This document shows, piece by piece, positions 29,356 to 39,767 of a stretch of 64,000 nucleotides of DNA. Source of the stretch: Halomonas chromatireducens (GTDB lineage: Bacteria > Pseudomonadota > Gammaproteobacteria > Pseudomonadales > Halomonadaceae). The notes below the pieces were generated by a model that was not told the origin of the DNA, searched no databases, and was given only the letters and a program-made list of their open reading frames with translations. The position numbers and the translations under genes were made by a program. How positions within the stretch are numbered: position 1 is the stretch's first letter; each line of letters starts with the position of its first letter. The DNA lies in contig NZ_CP014226.1 of assembly GCF_001545155.1 (NCBI RefSeq), positions 3,715,481 to 3,779,480 of the forward strand. The letters are read 5' to 3'.

Positions 29356-30294
29356 ATGCGAGCGTCATGGGTTTCACCGCTTATCGCCATGGGCTTCGTG
29401 GTGTGCTGGAGTTCCGGATTCGTCGGAGGCAGGTTGGCGACCGAGGCCGATACGCCCGTGCTGTCGCTGTTCGCCTGGCGTTTTCTGCTGGCGAGCCTGC
29501 TGGTCGCGCTCTGGTGGCGACTGGTCAGTGGTATTCGACTGGCCCAGCGCGATGTGGTGCGGGAAATGGCCGTCGGCAGCCTGACCATGGGCGGCTACCT
29601 GCTGGGGGTGATACTGGCGCTCGAGCAGGGCGTCAGCACCGGCGTGACCGCCCTGATCACGGCGCTGCAGCCGCTGCTCGCCGCGGCGCTGGCAGGGCCT
29701 TGGCTCGGTGAACGCCTGTCGGCCCGGGGCTGGGCAGGCATGGCCATCGCCACGCTGGGTGTATTGCTCTATGTGGTGGATGATATCGAGCATGGCGGCG
29801 GCAGTGCGCCGCTGTGGGCCTATGCGCTGCCGCTGGGTTCGGTAGTGGCCGTGACTCTCGGCAGCCTGCTCTCCGTTCGCTGGGCGACCGCCATGCCGCT
29901 GGCGGCGACCCTGATGGTACAGCTGTTCGCCGCCACCGGGATATTTACCCTGGCGGCAATGATCGTGGCGGGGGGCGCGCCGGCCCTGCCCACCGATCGG
30001 CTCAGCATCTCCGCGATCGGCTGGCTGGTGATGCTTTCCAGCCTGGGAGGGTACGGCTTCTTCGTCGCGAGCCTGCGCCGGCTCGGCGTGACCATGACCT
30101 CATCGCTGGTCTATCTTACCCCCGCGGTGACCCTGCTCTGGGCGGCGGCCATGTTCGGCGAGCTGCCGAGTGCCCAGGGCATCGCCGGCATGGCGATCGC
30201 CATCGCCGGCGCGGGCCTGGCTATGCACAGCGTCGATACAGCAGGTCCCAGACCCCGTGCCCCAATCGCTCGCCACGAACCTCGAACTTCGTGA
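29356..30294 (+). CDS. DMT superfamily (EamA) transporter
   Basis: 312 residues, ten membrane helices in two EamA repeats ([26 protein letters not shown] in the first; [22 protein letters not shown] in the second). Start at 29356, with GGAGGAG 3 nt upstream. EamA proteins usually export amino acids or other small metabolites. The divergent LysR gene is the likely regulator. The 3' end overlaps trmB on the opposite strand by 74 bp. Confidence 0.88.
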   Translation: MRASWVSPLIAMGFVVCWSSGFVGGRLATEADTPVLSLFAWRFLLASLLVALWWRLVSGIRLAQRDVVREMAVGSLTMGGYLLGVILALEQGVSTGVTALITALQPLLAAALAGPWLGERLSARGWAGMAIATLGVLLYVVDDIEHGGGSAPLWAYALPLGSVVAVTLGSLLSVRWATAMPLAATLMVQLFAATGIFTLAAMIVAGGAPALPTDRLSISAIGWLVMLSSLGGYGFFVASLRRLGVTMTSSLVYLTPAVTLLWAAAMFGELPSAQGIAGMAIAIAGAGLAMHSVDTAGPRPRAPIARHEPRTS

Positions 30295-30967
30295 GCGGGC
30301 GAAACGACGGCCGGGGGACGTAGGGCGCGGTCTCCGGCGAGGCAGTGTTGGCATAGCCGGGAGCGGCTTCCATGACGTCGGCCATCCACTCGGCGTAGGC
30401 CTGCCAGTCGGTGGCCATGTGCAGCGTGCCGCCCATCTTCAGGCGCGTGCGGATCAGCTCGACGAAGGCGGGCTGGACGATGCGCCGCTTGTGGTGCTTC
30501 TTCTTCGGCCAGGGGTCGGGGAAGAAGAGCTGCAGCGTATCCAGGCTGGCTTCCGGCAGGCACTGCTCAAGCACCGCCAGCGCATCCTCGCGATAGATGC
30601 GGATGTTGCCCAGGCCGCGCTTGTCGGCCTCGTCGAGCAGCTTGCCTACGCCGGGGGCATGCACCTCGATACCGATGAAGTCGGTATCGGGGTGGCTCTC
30701 CGCCTGCTCAATCAACGAGCCGCCCATGCCGAAGCCGATCTCTACCACCCGGGGCGCCTGGCGTCCGAACAGGGCATCGAGGTCCTGTCGCCCATCCGCC
30801 AGGGTCAGTCCCAGGCGAGGCCAGACCTCCTCCAGCCCGCGCGTCTGGGCCTGGGTCATGCGTCCGGCACGCAGCACATAGCTCTTGATGCCGCGGCGGT
30901 GCAGGGGGGCATCCGGCCCTTCCGGGCCGGTGCTCGAGGTGACGTTGTCGTGGCGCTGGTCGCTCAT
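30221..30967 (-). CDS. trmB: tRNA (guanine-46-N7)-methyltransferase
   Basis: 248 residues. SAM site [16 protein letters not shown], then the family motifs [10 protein letters not shown] and [21 protein letters not shown], with [10 protein letters not shown] in the fifth strand. It methylates G46 in the tRNA variable loop. It lies 27 bp after thiG, so may be in the thiSG transcript. The last 74 bp are shared with the DMT gene on the other strand. Confidence 0.95.
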   Translation of the reverse strand: MSDQRHDNVTSSTGPEGPDAPLHRRGIKSYVLRAGRMTQAQTRGLEEVWPRLGLTLADGRQDLDALFGRQAPRVVEIGFGMGGSLIEQAESHPDTDFIGIEVHAPGVGKLLDEADKRGLGNIRIYREDALAVLEQCLPEASLDTLQLFFPDPWPKKKHHKRRIVQPAFVELIRTRLKMGGTLHMATDWQAYAEWMADVMEAAPGYANTASPETAPYVPRPSFRPLTKFEVRGERLGHGVWDLLYRRCA

Positions 30968-30994
30968 GGAATCGATTGGGCTCTGGTAGGAAAT

Positions 30995-31792
30995 TCAGCC
31001 GTTGATGCGGCCGGCAAAGGGCGACGAGGGATCGGCGCTCTGGCGGCGCGGCATGCGCCCGGCCAGGAAGGCTTCACGGCCGGCTTCGACGGCTTTCTTC
31101 ATGGCACTGGCCATCAGCACCGGCTGACGGGCATGGGCGATGGCGGAGTTCATCAGCACGCCGTCGCAGCCCAGCTCCATGGCCATGGCCGCATCCGAGG
31201 CGGTGCCGATGCCGGCGTCGACCAGCACCGGCACGCCGGACTGTTCGATGATCAGCCGGACGTTGTGCGGGTTCTGGATACCGTGGCCGGAGCCGATCAA
31301 GGAGCCCAGCGGCATGATGGCGCAGCAGCCCATCTGCTCGAGCTCCCGGGCCACGATCGGGTCGTCGCTGGTGTAGACCATGACGTCGAAGCCATCCTTG
31401 AGCAGCACCTCGGCCGCCTTGAGGGTCTCGACCACGTTGGGATAGAGGGTGTGGTCGTCGCCCAGCACTTCCAGCTTGACCAGCTTGTGGCCATCAAGCA
31501 GTTCCCGAGCCAGCTTGCAGGTACGCACGGCATCCTTCGCCGTGTAGCAGCCCGCGGTATTGGGCAGCAGGGTGAAGCGCTCGGGCGGCACCACGTCCAG
31601 CAGGTTGGGCTCGCCGGCCTCCTGACCCAGGTTGCTGCGGCGCACGGCGAAGGTGACCACCTCGGCACCGGAAGCGGCAATGGCTTCGGCCGTCTCGTCG
31701 AAATCCTTGTACTTGCCGGTACCCACCAGCAGCCGTGACGCGAAGGTGTGGCCGGCAATTCGCAGCGGTTGATCCTGAAAGAAGTCTGTCAT
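30995..31792 (-). CDS. thiG: Thiazole synthase
   Basis: 265 residues. TIM barrel enzyme forming the thiazole of thiamine. The Schiff-base lysine is K106 in [24 protein letters not shown] and [25 protein letters not shown] are family blocks. It takes sulfur from ThiS, encoded 62 bp upstream. The usual partner genes thiO or thiH are not in this window. Confidence 0.96.
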   Translation of the reverse strand: MTDFFQDQPLRIAGHTFASRLLVGTGKYKDFDETAEAIAASGAEVVTFAVRRSNLGQEAGEPNLLDVVPPERFTLLPNTAGCYTAKDAVRTCKLARELLDGHKLVKLEVLGDDHTLYPNVVETLKAAEVLLKDGFDVMVYTSDDPIVARELEQMGCCAIMPLGSLIGSGHGIQNPHNVRLIIEQSGVPVLVDAGIGTASDAAMAMELGCDGVLMNSAIAHARQPVLMASAMKKAVEAGREAFLAGRMPRRQSADPSSPFAGRING

Positions 31793-31854
31793 CGAGTATG
31801 CCTTCGTAGGGTATCTGGAAAAGAACGGCTCATCGGACGCGTTCGTCTATCCAC

Positions 31855-32055
31855 TCATCCACCGCCGATAGCGTGGACGATTTCGACCTGGTCTCCCTGG
31901 CTCAGGCGGGTCGTGTCGTGCTCGCTCCGGGGCACGATCTCCTCGTTGAGCTCGACGGCTATCCGTCGTCCTGTCAGGCCCAGGGTATCGATCAGTTGCG
32001 CCACCGTGAGATCGGCGGCCAGATCATGGGCCTCACCGTTGAGCTGGATCTGCAT
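31855..32055 (-). CDS. thiS: Sulfur carrier protein ThiS
   Basis: 66 residues, ubiquitin fold (MQIQLNGEAHDLA). The C-terminus AIGGG ends in the Gly-Gly that is adenylated and thiocarboxylated. Start ATG 32055 has AGAGAGGA six nt upstream, and TACAAT lies about 36 bp before it. No TPP riboswitch is recognisable in the 95-bp divergent gap to the DUF423 gene. Confidence 0.93.
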   Translation of the reverse strand: MQIQLNGEAHDLAADLTVAQLIDTLGLTGRRIAVELNEEIVPRSEHDTTRLSQGDQVEIVHAIGGG

Positions 32056-32150
32056 GGCGTCCTCTCTGCGTTGACGGGCCAATATTGTAGCCGGTTACGT
32101 CCCCTCGGGGTACGGTGAGCAGCGATACCAACCGACAGGGAGTGACATCG

Positions 32151-32528
32151 ATGCAGGACCGATCCTGGTGGGGCATGGCAGCGGTGTCTGGTGCCCTGGT
32201 GGTCATGGCAGGCGCCTTCGGCGCTCATGCCCTGGAGGGCCAGTTGGCCCCGCGGCTGGCTGCCGCCTTCGAGACGGGGGTGCGCTATCAGGCCTGGCAC
32301 ACCCTGGCGATGCTGGCCGTGCTGGCCTGGCGCGCTGCGCACCCGCGTCGGGGACAGGGCGTGGTGCTGGGGCTTTGGACAGCGGGAATCGTGCTGTTCT
32401 CCGGCTCACTCTATGTCATGGCGCTGACCGGCCTGCGCGGGCTGGGCATGATCACACCCATCGGCGGCCTGCTGATGATCGGCGGCTGGCTGGCACTGGC
32501 GGTGTGTGCCCTGCGCGACCGCGCCTAG
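32151..32528 (+). CDS. DUF423 family membrane protein
   Basis: 125 residues, four hydrophobic helices. It has the DUF423 features GAFGAHAL and YQAWHTLAML near the N-terminus and GSLYVMALTGLRGLGMITPIGGLLMIGGW in the second half. Start at 32151 with GGGAG about 7 nt upstream. These small inner-membrane proteins (YgdD type) have no known role. Confidence 0.85.
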   Translation: MQDRSWWGMAAVSGALVVMAGAFGAHALEGQLAPRLAAAFETGVRYQAWHTLAMLAVLAWRAAHPRRGQGVVLGLWTAGIVLFSGSLYVMALTGLRGLGMITPIGGLLMIGGWLALAVCALRDRA

Positions 32529-32534
32529 GCCGAA

Positions 32535-32560
32535 CCTGACAAGTGCCTAGGCACTGGTCA
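32535..32560. repeat. 26-bp palindrome between convergent genes
   Basis: Core AGTGCCTAGGCACT (32541-32554) is a perfect palindrome. CTGAC and GTCAG extend it with one mismatch. No T-run follows on either strand, so it is not a classical terminator. The 9-mer AGTGCCTAG recurs at 32591-32599, where its CTA is the reverse-strand stop of the next gene. Confidence 0.6.
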
Positions 32561-32596
32561 GAAAAGTCACCGAACGCAGCCAGTCTCGGACAGTGC

Positions 32597-33010
32597 CTAG
32601 TCGCTGTCGGGCAGCACATAGGTTGCCGTCACCAGCGCCACCGGCGCCTCGTCGCCGGCGGAGAACAGCTGCACCTCGCCCACCGCCAGACGACGGCCCA
32701 GCTTCATGATCCGGGCATTGGCAATAATATCGCGATCCCCCCGAGGCCGGCGCAGGAAGCGGCAGTGCAGGTCGCTGGTCACGGCCATGGGCTCCGGGCC
32801 GATCTGGGCAAGGATGGCCACGTAGAGGCAGACGTCGGCCAGTCCCATCAGGGTCGGACCCGATACGCTGGCCCCGGGCCGCAGGTGCTCATCCTCGATG
32901 GCCAGGCTCATGGTGGCCCGCATCGGGCCGACGCCCTCGATGGTCCCCGCGCGCTGGGGAAATATCTCGTCGAGAAAGTCTTCGATGGCGGCGGCGGTCA
33001 TCACGGTCAT
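32597..33010 (-). CDS. PaaI-like hotdog thioesterase
   Basis: 137 residues, hotdog fold. MSLAIEDEHLRPGASVSGPTLMGLADVCLY is the beta-hotdog helix with the catalytic Asp (LADVCLY), and VALVTATYVLP ends the sheet. It should hydrolyse acyl-CoA thioesters; the acyl group is unknown. The ATG at 33010 gives the usual length; an upstream in-frame extension is likely non-coding. Confidence 0.82.
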   Translation of the reverse strand: MTVMTAAAIEDFLDEIFPQRAGTIEGVGPMRATMSLAIEDEHLRPGASVSGPTLMGLADVCLYVAILAQIGPEPMAVTSDLHCRFLRRPRGDRDIIANARIMKLGRRLAVGEVQLFSAGDEAPVALVTATYVLPDSD

Positions 33011-33106
33011 GGCATGGCTCCCTGGGGAAAGAGGTAATCGTGGGACGATCGGACCACGATAAACGAGGCGACCCGCCCCGCCCAGTCGTCGAACGTCGCC
33101 AGCATC

Positions 33107-33142
33107 AACGAAAACGCCCCCGCGGCTGGGTCGCGGGGGCGT
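33107..33142 (-). terminator. Intrinsic terminator of glcB
   Basis: Read on the minus strand: ACGCCCCCGCG, loop ACCCAGC, CGCGGGGGCGT (11 bp, 33114-33142), then TTTTCGTT. It lies 39 nt after the glcB stop. Confidence 0.9.
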
Positions 33143-33180
33143 GACGCCTGGCGTGCGGCCCATCGGGGGCCAACGCAGAC

Positions 33181-35355
33181 CTACTTCGACTTGTGTACGG
33201 CGCGCCAGTGGTGCAGCAGCGGCTCGGTGTAGCCGGAGGGCTGCTCGCGACCCTTGAAGATCAGGTCGGAGGCGGCCTGGAAGGCCGTGGAGCCCTTGAA
33301 GTCGGCGCTCATCGGCGTGTAGGTGGGGTCCCCGGCGTTCTGCTCGTCGACCACCTTGGCCATGCGCTCCAGGGTTTCCTGGACCCGGGCACTATCCACC
33401 ACGCCATGGTGCAGCCAGTTGGCGATATGCTGGCTGGAGATGCGCAGGGTGGCGCGGTCTTCCATCAGGCCGACATTGTGGATATCCGGCACCTTGGAAC
33501 AGCCCACCCCGTGTTCGACCCAGCGCACCACGTAGCCGAGGATGCCCTGGCAGTTGTTGTCGAGCTCCTGCTGGATCTCGTCGCTGGACCAGTTCGCCTC
33601 GGCGGCCACCGGCACCGAGAGCAGGTCATCGAGCAGGTCCGGTTCGCCCTGGGCTTCCAGCTCACGCTGTATGCCGGTCACATCGACCTGATGATAGTGC
33701 AGCGCATGCAGTGTGGCGGCGGTGGGCGACGGTACCCAGGCGGTGTTGGCCCCGGCCTTGGGGTGGCCGACCTTCTGTTCGAGCATCGCCGCCATCAGGT
33801 CCGGCATGGCCCACATGCCCTTGCCGATCTGGGCGCGGCCGCGCAGGCCGCAGGCCAGGCCGACCTGAACGTTGTTCTTCTCGTAGGCGGCGATCCAGGC
33901 GGCGTTCTTCATGTCGCCCTTGCGGATCATCGGACCCGCTTCCATGGCGGTGTGCATCTCGTCGCCGGTGCGGTCGAGGAAGCCGGTATTGATGAACACC
34001 ACCCGGGAAGTGGCCTCGGCGATACACGCCTTCAGGTTGACCGTGGTGCGACGCTCCTCGTCCATGATGCCCATCTTGAGGGTATCGCGGGCCATGCCCA
34101 GCAGGTCTTCCACCCGTCCGAACAGCTCGCTGGAGAACGCCACTTCCTTCGGGCCATGCATCTTGGGCTTGACGATGTAGACGGAGCCGGCGCGCGAGTT
34201 ACGTGGCGCATCGCTTCCCTTGTTGAGATCGTGGAGCGCCAGCAGGCCGGTGACGATGGCATCGAGGATGCCCTCCGGCAGCTCATTGCCGTCGGCATCG
34301 AGCACCGCCGGCGTGGTCATCAGGTGGCCGACGTTGCGCACGAACATCAGTGAGCGGCCCGGCAGGGTCAGCTGGCCGCCATCGGGGGTGGTGTAGTCTC
34401 GGTCGCCATGCAGGCGGCGGGTGATGGTCTTGTCACCCTTGGCGCCCTGCTCTTCCAGGTCGCCCCGCATCAGGCCCAGCCAGTTGCGATAGACACCCAC
34501 CTTGTCCTCGGCATCCACCGCCGCCACGGAGTCCTCGCAGTCCATGATGGCGGTCAGTGCCGCCTCCACCACGAGATCCTTGACGCCGGCCGGGTCGGTC
34601 TTGCCGATCGGGTGAGTCGGGTCGATCTGGATCTCCAGGTGCAGGCCATGATTGGCGAGCAGCACCGAATCGGGGCTTGCCGCCTCGCCGGTGTAGCCCA
34701 CCAGCTTGCCGGCATCCTTGAGGCCGGTCTCGCGGCCGCCTTCAAGGGTCACCACCAGGTGGCCGTCACGCAGGACATACTTCACGGCTTCGCGGTGCGA
34801 TCCGGTGGCAAGCGGGGCGGCGCGGTCCAGCACACCACGGGCATAGGCGATGACCTTCTCACCGCGCTTGGGGTTGAAGCTCGAGCCTTTCTCGGCACCA
34901 TCCTCTTCGGAGATGGCATCGGTACCGTACAGCGCATCGTAGAGGCTACCCCAGCGTGCGTTGGCCGCATTCAGCGCATAGCGGGCATTGCTCACCGGCA
35001 CCACCAGCTGCGGGCCGGCCTGAATGGCGACTTCGCTATCGACGTTACCGGTGGTGACCTTGACTTGCGCAGGAGCATCCGCCAGGTAGCCGATCTCCTT
35101 CAGAAAGCCGCGGTAGGCAGCCATATCACTCACCGGGCCGGGGTTTTCCCGGTGCCAGGTATCGAGCCGCTGCTGCAGACTCTCGCGCTCTGCGAGCAAA
35201 TCCCGATTCTTTGCTGTCAGATCATGAAAGATGGCGTCGACGCCCGCCCAGAAAGTTTCTGCATCGATGCCGGTGCCCGGCAGGGCCTGCTCGGTAATGA
35301 AAGCGTCCAGCTCGGCGGCCACCTGAAGACGGTGGCGAGTGATGCGTTCTGACAT
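33181..35355 (-). CDS. glcB: Malate synthase G
   Basis: 724 residues. It condenses glyoxylate with acetyl-CoA to malate. MSG blocks are visible: [24 protein letters not shown] (catalytic Glu/Asp region), [28 protein letters not shown], and [25 protein letters not shown] toward the C-terminus. Start at 35355, with GAGGAGA seven nt upstream; the ATG at 35391 would add 12 residues. Single gene, own terminator. Confidence 0.97.
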   Translation of the reverse strand: MSERITRHRLQVAAELDAFITEQALPGTGIDAETFWAGVDAIFHDLTAKNRDLLAERESLQQRLDTWHRENPGPVSDMAAYRGFLKEIGYLADAPAQVKVTTGNVDSEVAIQAGPQLVVPVSNARYALNAANARWGSLYDALYGTDAISEEDGAEKGSSFNPKRGEKVIAYARGVLDRAAPLATGSHREAVKYVLRDGHLVVTLEGGRETGLKDAGKLVGYTGEAASPDSVLLANHGLHLEIQIDPTHPIGKTDPAGVKDLVVEAALTAIMDCEDSVAAVDAEDKVGVYRNWLGLMRGDLEEQGAKGDKTITRRLHGDRDYTTPDGGQLTLPGRSLMFVRNVGHLMTTPAVLDADGNELPEGILDAIVTGLLALHDLNKGSDAPRNSRAGSVYIVKPKMHGPKEVAFSSELFGRVEDLLGMARDTLKMGIMDEERRTTVNLKACIAEATSRVVFINTGFLDRTGDEMHTAMEAGPMIRKGDMKNAAWIAAYEKNNVQVGLACGLRGRAQIGKGMWAMPDLMAAMLEQKVGHPKAGANTAWVPSPTAATLHALHYHQVDVTGIQRELEAQGEPDLLDDLLSVPVAAEANWSSDEIQQELDNNCQGILGYVVRWVEHGVGCSKVPDIHNVGLMEDRATLRISSQHIANWLHHGVVDSARVQETLERMAKVVDEQNAGDPTYTPMSADFKGSTAFQAASDLIFKGREQPSGYTEPLLHHWRAVHKSK

Positions 35356-35513
35356 GGGAATCTCCTCGTGATGGCGACGGACGAGACACAATCCGCAGCC
35401 GCAATCCGTGGGGGTGAAACCACTCTATGGCGCCAATTTTGTGGAAAATCGTTCCATATGTAAACCCAAGTGAAGGGTCAGGCGCACTAGACATAGGGTT
35501 AAGGGGAAGAATT

Positions 35514-35529
35514 TTGACCATTTGGTCAA
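35514..35529. promoter_or_regulatory. Operator-like inverted repeat TTGACC-ATTT-GGTCAA
   Basis: Perfect 6-bp arms in the 300-bp divergent region between glcB (start 35355) and the hydrolase gene (start 35656). No other structure is evident in this region except AT-rich blocks around 35440. Its left arm could also be the -35 of a rightward promoter, which would suit repression. Confidence 0.5.
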
Positions 35530-35655
35530 GCCACTTTGCCCCATGCCTATCGCTAGGCTAGACGACTCCTGTGTAAACTGCGGCTTCAGCGCCATTCGAC
35601 TGCCAGCAGCCATGAACGACTCGCAAGACAACCGGCTTACCTGTCGGAGGACATG

Positions 35656-36633
35656 ATGACCGACTTCACCCCACTGCAGGCCCTGGGGCCCATCGCCCCC
35701 TTCGGCTCGGATGCCGGAGAGCCGCTGGCCGACTACCTCGACTATTATGGGCTGTCACCCTTGCTGACCGAGCACGTGGGTCTCTATGTCGGGTATCTGG
35801 AGACGGAGCGCTATCAGCTCTGGACCCAGGTCTGGAGCCCTCGCCAGGCGATAGGCACCGCCTTCGTGGTTCACGGTTACTTCGATCATCTGGGCCTGTA
35901 CCGCCACCTGCTGGAGCGCCTGCTGGAGCGCGGCTGGCGCGTGGTGCTCTGGGACCTGCCGGGCCACGGCCTCTCCAGTGGGCGACGCGCCTGCATCGAC
36001 GATTTCGACCACTATGGGGAGTGCCTGCGCGCCCTGCAGGATCAATTGAGCGACCGTGGCCTTGCACCAAAACCGTGGCTTGGGGTGGGCCAGAGCACCG
36101 GCGCGGCAATCCTCGCCACCGATGCCCTCAGCCGACCCGATGATGGGCACTGGTCCGGCCTGGTTCTGCTGGCGCCACTGGTACGCCCTTCTGGCTGGTC
36201 CCAGTCGAGCTGGCTGCATCTGCTGGTCGGCCCCTTCGTGCGCACACTGCCCCGGCGGTTCCGGGAAAACTCCACCGATAGCGAGTTCGCCGCCTTCCTG
36301 CGTGAGCAGGACCCGCTGCAGCCCGAGCACCTGTCGATGATCTGGGTCAGCGCCATGCGCCGCTGGATGCCGCAGATGCTGGCGCTTCCCCCCAGCCAGC
36401 TACCAACCCTGATCCTACAGGGAGAGCAGGACCTGACCGTAGATTGGGAGTGGAATCTTTCGGTGCTGGAGCGCAAGTTTCCCAATGCGCAAATTCATCG
36501 CCACCCGGAAGCGCGTCATCATCTGGTCAATGAAGCGGAGGCCATCCGCCATACGCTGTTCGCGGCCCTGGACGACTTCATCGTCGATCTCGAGCTTCCC
36601 TCCCAGATTGCCGACGAGCCTTTGCCCCGATGA
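35656..36633 (+). CDS. Alpha/beta hydrolase (monoacylglycerol-lipase-like)
   Basis: 325 residues. VVHGYFDHLGLYRHLLERL and DLPGHGLSSGRR carry the oxyanion His-Gly region. The nucleophile elbow is GVGQSTGAA (Ser about residue 147), the acid is in GEQDLTVDWEW and the base is the His in PEARHHLVNE. Serine hydrolase of the lysophospholipase/MAGL type, probably cytoplasmic as no signal is visible. GGAGG is 5 nt before 35656 and only 2 nt before the ATG at 35653. It overlaps the lipoprotein gene by 4 bp. Confidence 0.82.
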   Translation: MTDFTPLQALGPIAPFGSDAGEPLADYLDYYGLSPLLTEHVGLYVGYLETERYQLWTQVWSPRQAIGTAFVVHGYFDHLGLYRHLLERLLERGWRVVLWDLPGHGLSSGRRACIDDFDHYGECLRALQDQLSDRGLAPKPWLGVGQSTGAAILATDALSRPDDGHWSGLVLLAPLVRPSGWSQSSWLHLLVGPFVRTLPRRFRENSTDSEFAAFLREQDPLQPEHLSMIWVSAMRRWMPQMLALPPSQLPTLILQGEQDLTVDWEWNLSVLERKFPNAQIHRHPEARHHLVNEAEAIRHTLFAALDDFIVDLELPSQIADEPLPR

Positions 36634-37127
36634 CGAAATTCAGTCCGATACTGAAATACACCACGCTGCTAGTGACGGCCCTGTTACTGGCGGGCTGCGC
36701 CACCCAGCCTCCCGAGCCCGACCCGATTCGCCGAGCCCTGCAGAACCTGAGCGACCGTGCCGCCGTTCGCCTGATGAACGTGGCCGAAATACAGCCCCCC
36801 CAGGAGCAGGTGCTGCTGCTCGATACGCCTTCGGTGGATACCAGTCTGAGCATCGCCTCCGAACGCTTTCTGGAAAATCTCACCCGGGCCATGCTGCGGA
36901 TTTCGGATGGCCCGCAGGTGCTGGACTGGCGCCCCGCCATGGCCGGCGACAGCGGCGATCATCAGTGGCGCCTGGAGAGCCGGCTGGAAGCCACTGCGCC
37001 GCGCCTGCAGCTCTCCGACCGCGAACTGCTGCCCTACCGTCTTACCCTGTCGCTCTATCGCCCCGATGCCGACAGCGCGCTGTGGGAGACCGAGATCGAG
37101 GGCGCCTTCGATGCCACGGCGCTATAG
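36630..37127 (+). CDS. Uncharacterised lipoprotein
   Basis: 165 residues. Positively charged N-terminus, hydrophobic helix and lipobox LAGC (Cys about 23). The rest is a compact soluble domain (RRALQNLSDRAAVRLMNVAE and LSIASERFLENLTRAMLRISDG) that I do not recognise. Translationally coupled to the hydrolase (ATGA overlap). Probably outer-membrane anchored; no family assigned. Confidence 0.65.
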   Translation: MTKFSPILKYTTLLVTALLLAGCATQPPEPDPIRRALQNLSDRAAVRLMNVAEIQPPQEQVLLLDTPSVDTSLSIASERFLENLTRAMLRISDGPQVLDWRPAMAGDSGDHQWRLESRLEATAPRLQLSDRELLPYRLTLSLYRPDADSALWETEIEGAFDATAL

Positions 37128-37157
37128 GCCTCAGCGCAGTAGCGTGTAAACAGCCTC

Positions 37158-38663
37158 TTAGCCCTGGCGCTGACGATCCAGCTGGCGATAACCGATCGCC
37201 TCCATCAGCTCGCCGCGCTCCGGCTGCGGTTTGCCGGTAAGGTCGGCCAGGGTCAGCGCCACCCGCAGCACTCGATGATAGGCCCGAGCGGAGAGCCGCA
37301 GCCGCTCGAGCACCCCGGCCAGCCAGGCACGATCCGCCGTCGACAGGGCGCAGGCCGCCTCCAGCTCCCGGCTTCCCAGATAGGCATTGAGCGCCTCCCG
37401 GGCATACTGGCGCTCGCGGGCCGCCATGACTCGCTCACGCACCTCCGCCGAGCTTTCCCCCGTCTCGCGGGAGGTCAGCTGTTCCGGCGGCAGCGCCGGC
37501 ACCTCCACCTGCAGGTCGATTCGATCCAGCAGCGGCCCCGAGAGTCGCGACTGGTAGCGCTGGATCTGAGCGGCGGTACACTGGCAGGCCTGGCGGGGGT
37601 CCCCCAGGTGGCCACAGGGACACGGATTCATTGCCGCCACCAGTTGAAATCTAGCGGGAAAGCGTCTTTCGTGGTTGGCCCGGGCGATATGGATCTGTCC
37701 AGACTCCATGGGCTCGCGCATCACCTCGAGGACATGGCGGCTGAACTCGGGCAGCTCATCGAGAAACAACACCCCCTGGTGGGCCAGGGATATTTCACCG
37801 GGACGCGGCCAGGAGCCGCCGCCCACCAGGGCCACGGCGCTGGCGGTATGGTGGGGCGCACGAAAGGGGCGACGCCCCCACTGCTCCGACAGCGGCAGGC
37901 CACAGACCGACCGGACGGCGGCCACTTCCAGGGCCTCCTCCTCGGTCAATGGCGGCAGGATGCCCGGCAGGCGGCTCGCCAACATGGTCTTGCCGGTGCC
38001 TGGCGGGCCCGAGAAAAGCAGGTTGTGGCCTCCCGCGGCGGCGATTTCCAGCGCCCGGCGCGCCTGGTGCTGACCCCGCACCTCGGCCAGATCCCCCTCG
38101 ATGACCGGAGATAACGGCGGTGCTTCCAACTGGTGCGCCGCGATCGGTGTCTGGCCCAGCAAATGGGCGACCACCTCCAGCAGGTGGTCGGCGGGGAGCA
38201 CCTGAAGGTCCCCGGCCAGGGCGGCCTCATCGGCACACTCCCGCGGCACGATCAGCTTCCGCCCCGCCCTGCGCGCGGCCAGGGCCAGCGGCAGCACGCC
38301 GCTGATCGGGCGCAGCCGACCGTCCAGCGCCAGTTCACCGACACTTTCGATACCCTCGAGGGCATCGCCGGGCAGTTGGCCGGAGGCCATCAGGATGCCC
38401 AGAGCGATGGGCAGGTCGAAGCGCCCGCCGACCTTGGGCAGGTCGGCGGGCGCCAGGTTGAGCACGATACGACGAGTATTGGGGAAGTCGAAGCCGGCGT
38501 TGGTGAGGGCGCTGCGCACCCGTTCGCGACTCTCCTTGACCGCAGTCTCCGGCAGGCCGACCAGGGTCATGCCCGGCAGGCCGTTGGCCAGATGTACCTC
38601 GACGAGAACCTCGGGGGCCTCCAGCCCCAGTCCGGCCCGGGTGGCAACGATTGCCAGCATCAT
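37158..38663 (-). CDS. comM: ComM/YifB Mg-chelatase-like AAA+ ATPase
   Basis: 501 residues. It has an N-terminal Lon-protease-like fold (MMLAIVATRAGLGLEAPEVLVEVHLANGLPGMTLVGLPETAVKESRERVRSAL block), then AAA+ with Walker A GPPGTGKT and Walker B LFLDELPE, and a C-terminal domain. A zinc-binding-like CPCGHLGDPRQACQC block is near residue 350. ComM is a branch-migration helicase for transformation in gammaproteobacteria. Its gene is often next to ubiK, as here. Confidence 0.93.
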   Translation of the reverse strand: MMLAIVATRAGLGLEAPEVLVEVHLANGLPGMTLVGLPETAVKESRERVRSALTNAGFDFPNTRRIVLNLAPADLPKVGGRFDLPIALGILMASGQLPGDALEGIESVGELALDGRLRPISGVLPLALAARRAGRKLIVPRECADEAALAGDLQVLPADHLLEVVAHLLGQTPIAAHQLEAPPLSPVIEGDLAEVRGQHQARRALEIAAAGGHNLLFSGPPGTGKTMLASRLPGILPPLTEEEALEVAAVRSVCGLPLSEQWGRRPFRAPHHTASAVALVGGGSWPRPGEISLAHQGVLFLDELPEFSRHVLEVMREPMESGQIHIARANHERRFPARFQLVAAMNPCPCGHLGDPRQACQCTAAQIQRYQSRLSGPLLDRIDLQVEVPALPPEQLTSRETGESSAEVRERVMAARERQYAREALNAYLGSRELEAACALSTADRAWLAGVLERLRLSARAYHRVLRVALTLADLTGKPQPERGELMEAIGYRQLDRQRQG

Positions 38664-38735
38664 GCGGTCCCTCGCAGTCAGTGTGCTTGATCACTATAGA
38701 TTAGCACCGCTGCATAAAGACCGCCGAGCGGCCCG

Positions 38736-39089
38736 TCAACGCCCGGCTTCGCCGCCGCCAGCGTCTTCCTCGGGATGGCCGTCGTCGACTTTCGGTGCCT
38801 TGCCGGCTGTTGTTGCCTCGCCTGATGTGGTCACCTCGTCTTGGCGAGATGCCAGCGCCGCCTCGAGTGCGCTTACCTGTTGCTCCAGCGCTTCCACGCG
38901 AATGCGGGTGCGCTGCATGACGTCCATGAGGATGTCGAAGTCCTCTCGGGACACCAGATCCAGGCGATCGAAGGCACCGCGCACGACCTGCTGCACCCCC
39001 TTGTGGATCTCCTCCGGTGCCTGTGAGGCACCCTGCAGTCGCTCGCCCAGCTGCTGGGCCAGCCGGCTGATGGGATCTTGACTCGCCAT
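38736..39089 (-). CDS. ubiK: Ubiquinone biosynthesis accessory factor UbiK
   Basis: 117 residues. BMFP domain: SRLAQQLGERLQG, then REDFDILMDVMQRTRIRVEALEQQVSALEAAL, an amphipathic helix followed by a trimeric coiled coil. The low-complexity tail after residue 85 is typical. It assists UbiJ and the Ubi complex in the last steps of ubiquinone synthesis. The ATG at 39089 matches the family N-terminus MASQDPISRLA. An upstream ATG is 37 residues away. Confidence 0.88.
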   Translation of the reverse strand: MASQDPISRLAQQLGERLQGASQAPEEIHKGVQQVVRGAFDRLDLVSREDFDILMDVMQRTRIRVEALEQQVSALEAALASRQDEVTTSGEATTAGKAPKVDDGHPEEDAGGGEAGR

Positions 39090-39168
39090 GGTTCTCTCTC
39101 CAACGCATTGAGTTTGTCTACAGGATACGCAACGGCCTTGACTCGCGCATTCTCCTTTGCCGCCCCAT

Positions 39169-39221
39169 TGCGAAGCACCTGCACCATTGCCGGGCATCAT
39201 TGTGGTGCAGGGCGCTTCGCA
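39169..39221 (+). promoter_or_regulatory. Long inverted repeat with NtrC-like half-sites
   Basis: Arms TGCGAAGC-(2 nt)-CTGCACCA (39169-39186) and TGGTGCAG-(3 nt)-GCTTCGCA (39203-39221), 16 paired bases. The inner TGCACCA/TGGTGCA halves match NtrC binding half-sites (TGCACC) but are farther apart than the standard single site. The centre is about 128 bp upstream of the expected transcript start, the right range for an enhancer. Confidence 0.6.
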
Positions 39222-39224
39222 TAG

Positions 39225-39713
<489 letters not shown>

Positions 39714-39767
39714 TAACGACACCGCTTGCAATGACAAGCTGTTTTCAAGGGCTCTGGAGAGATTCCA

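Noticed and set aside
32056..32150. TPP riboswitch before thiS
   Set aside because: The conserved CUGAGA and the second helix sequence are not found; the region is also short.
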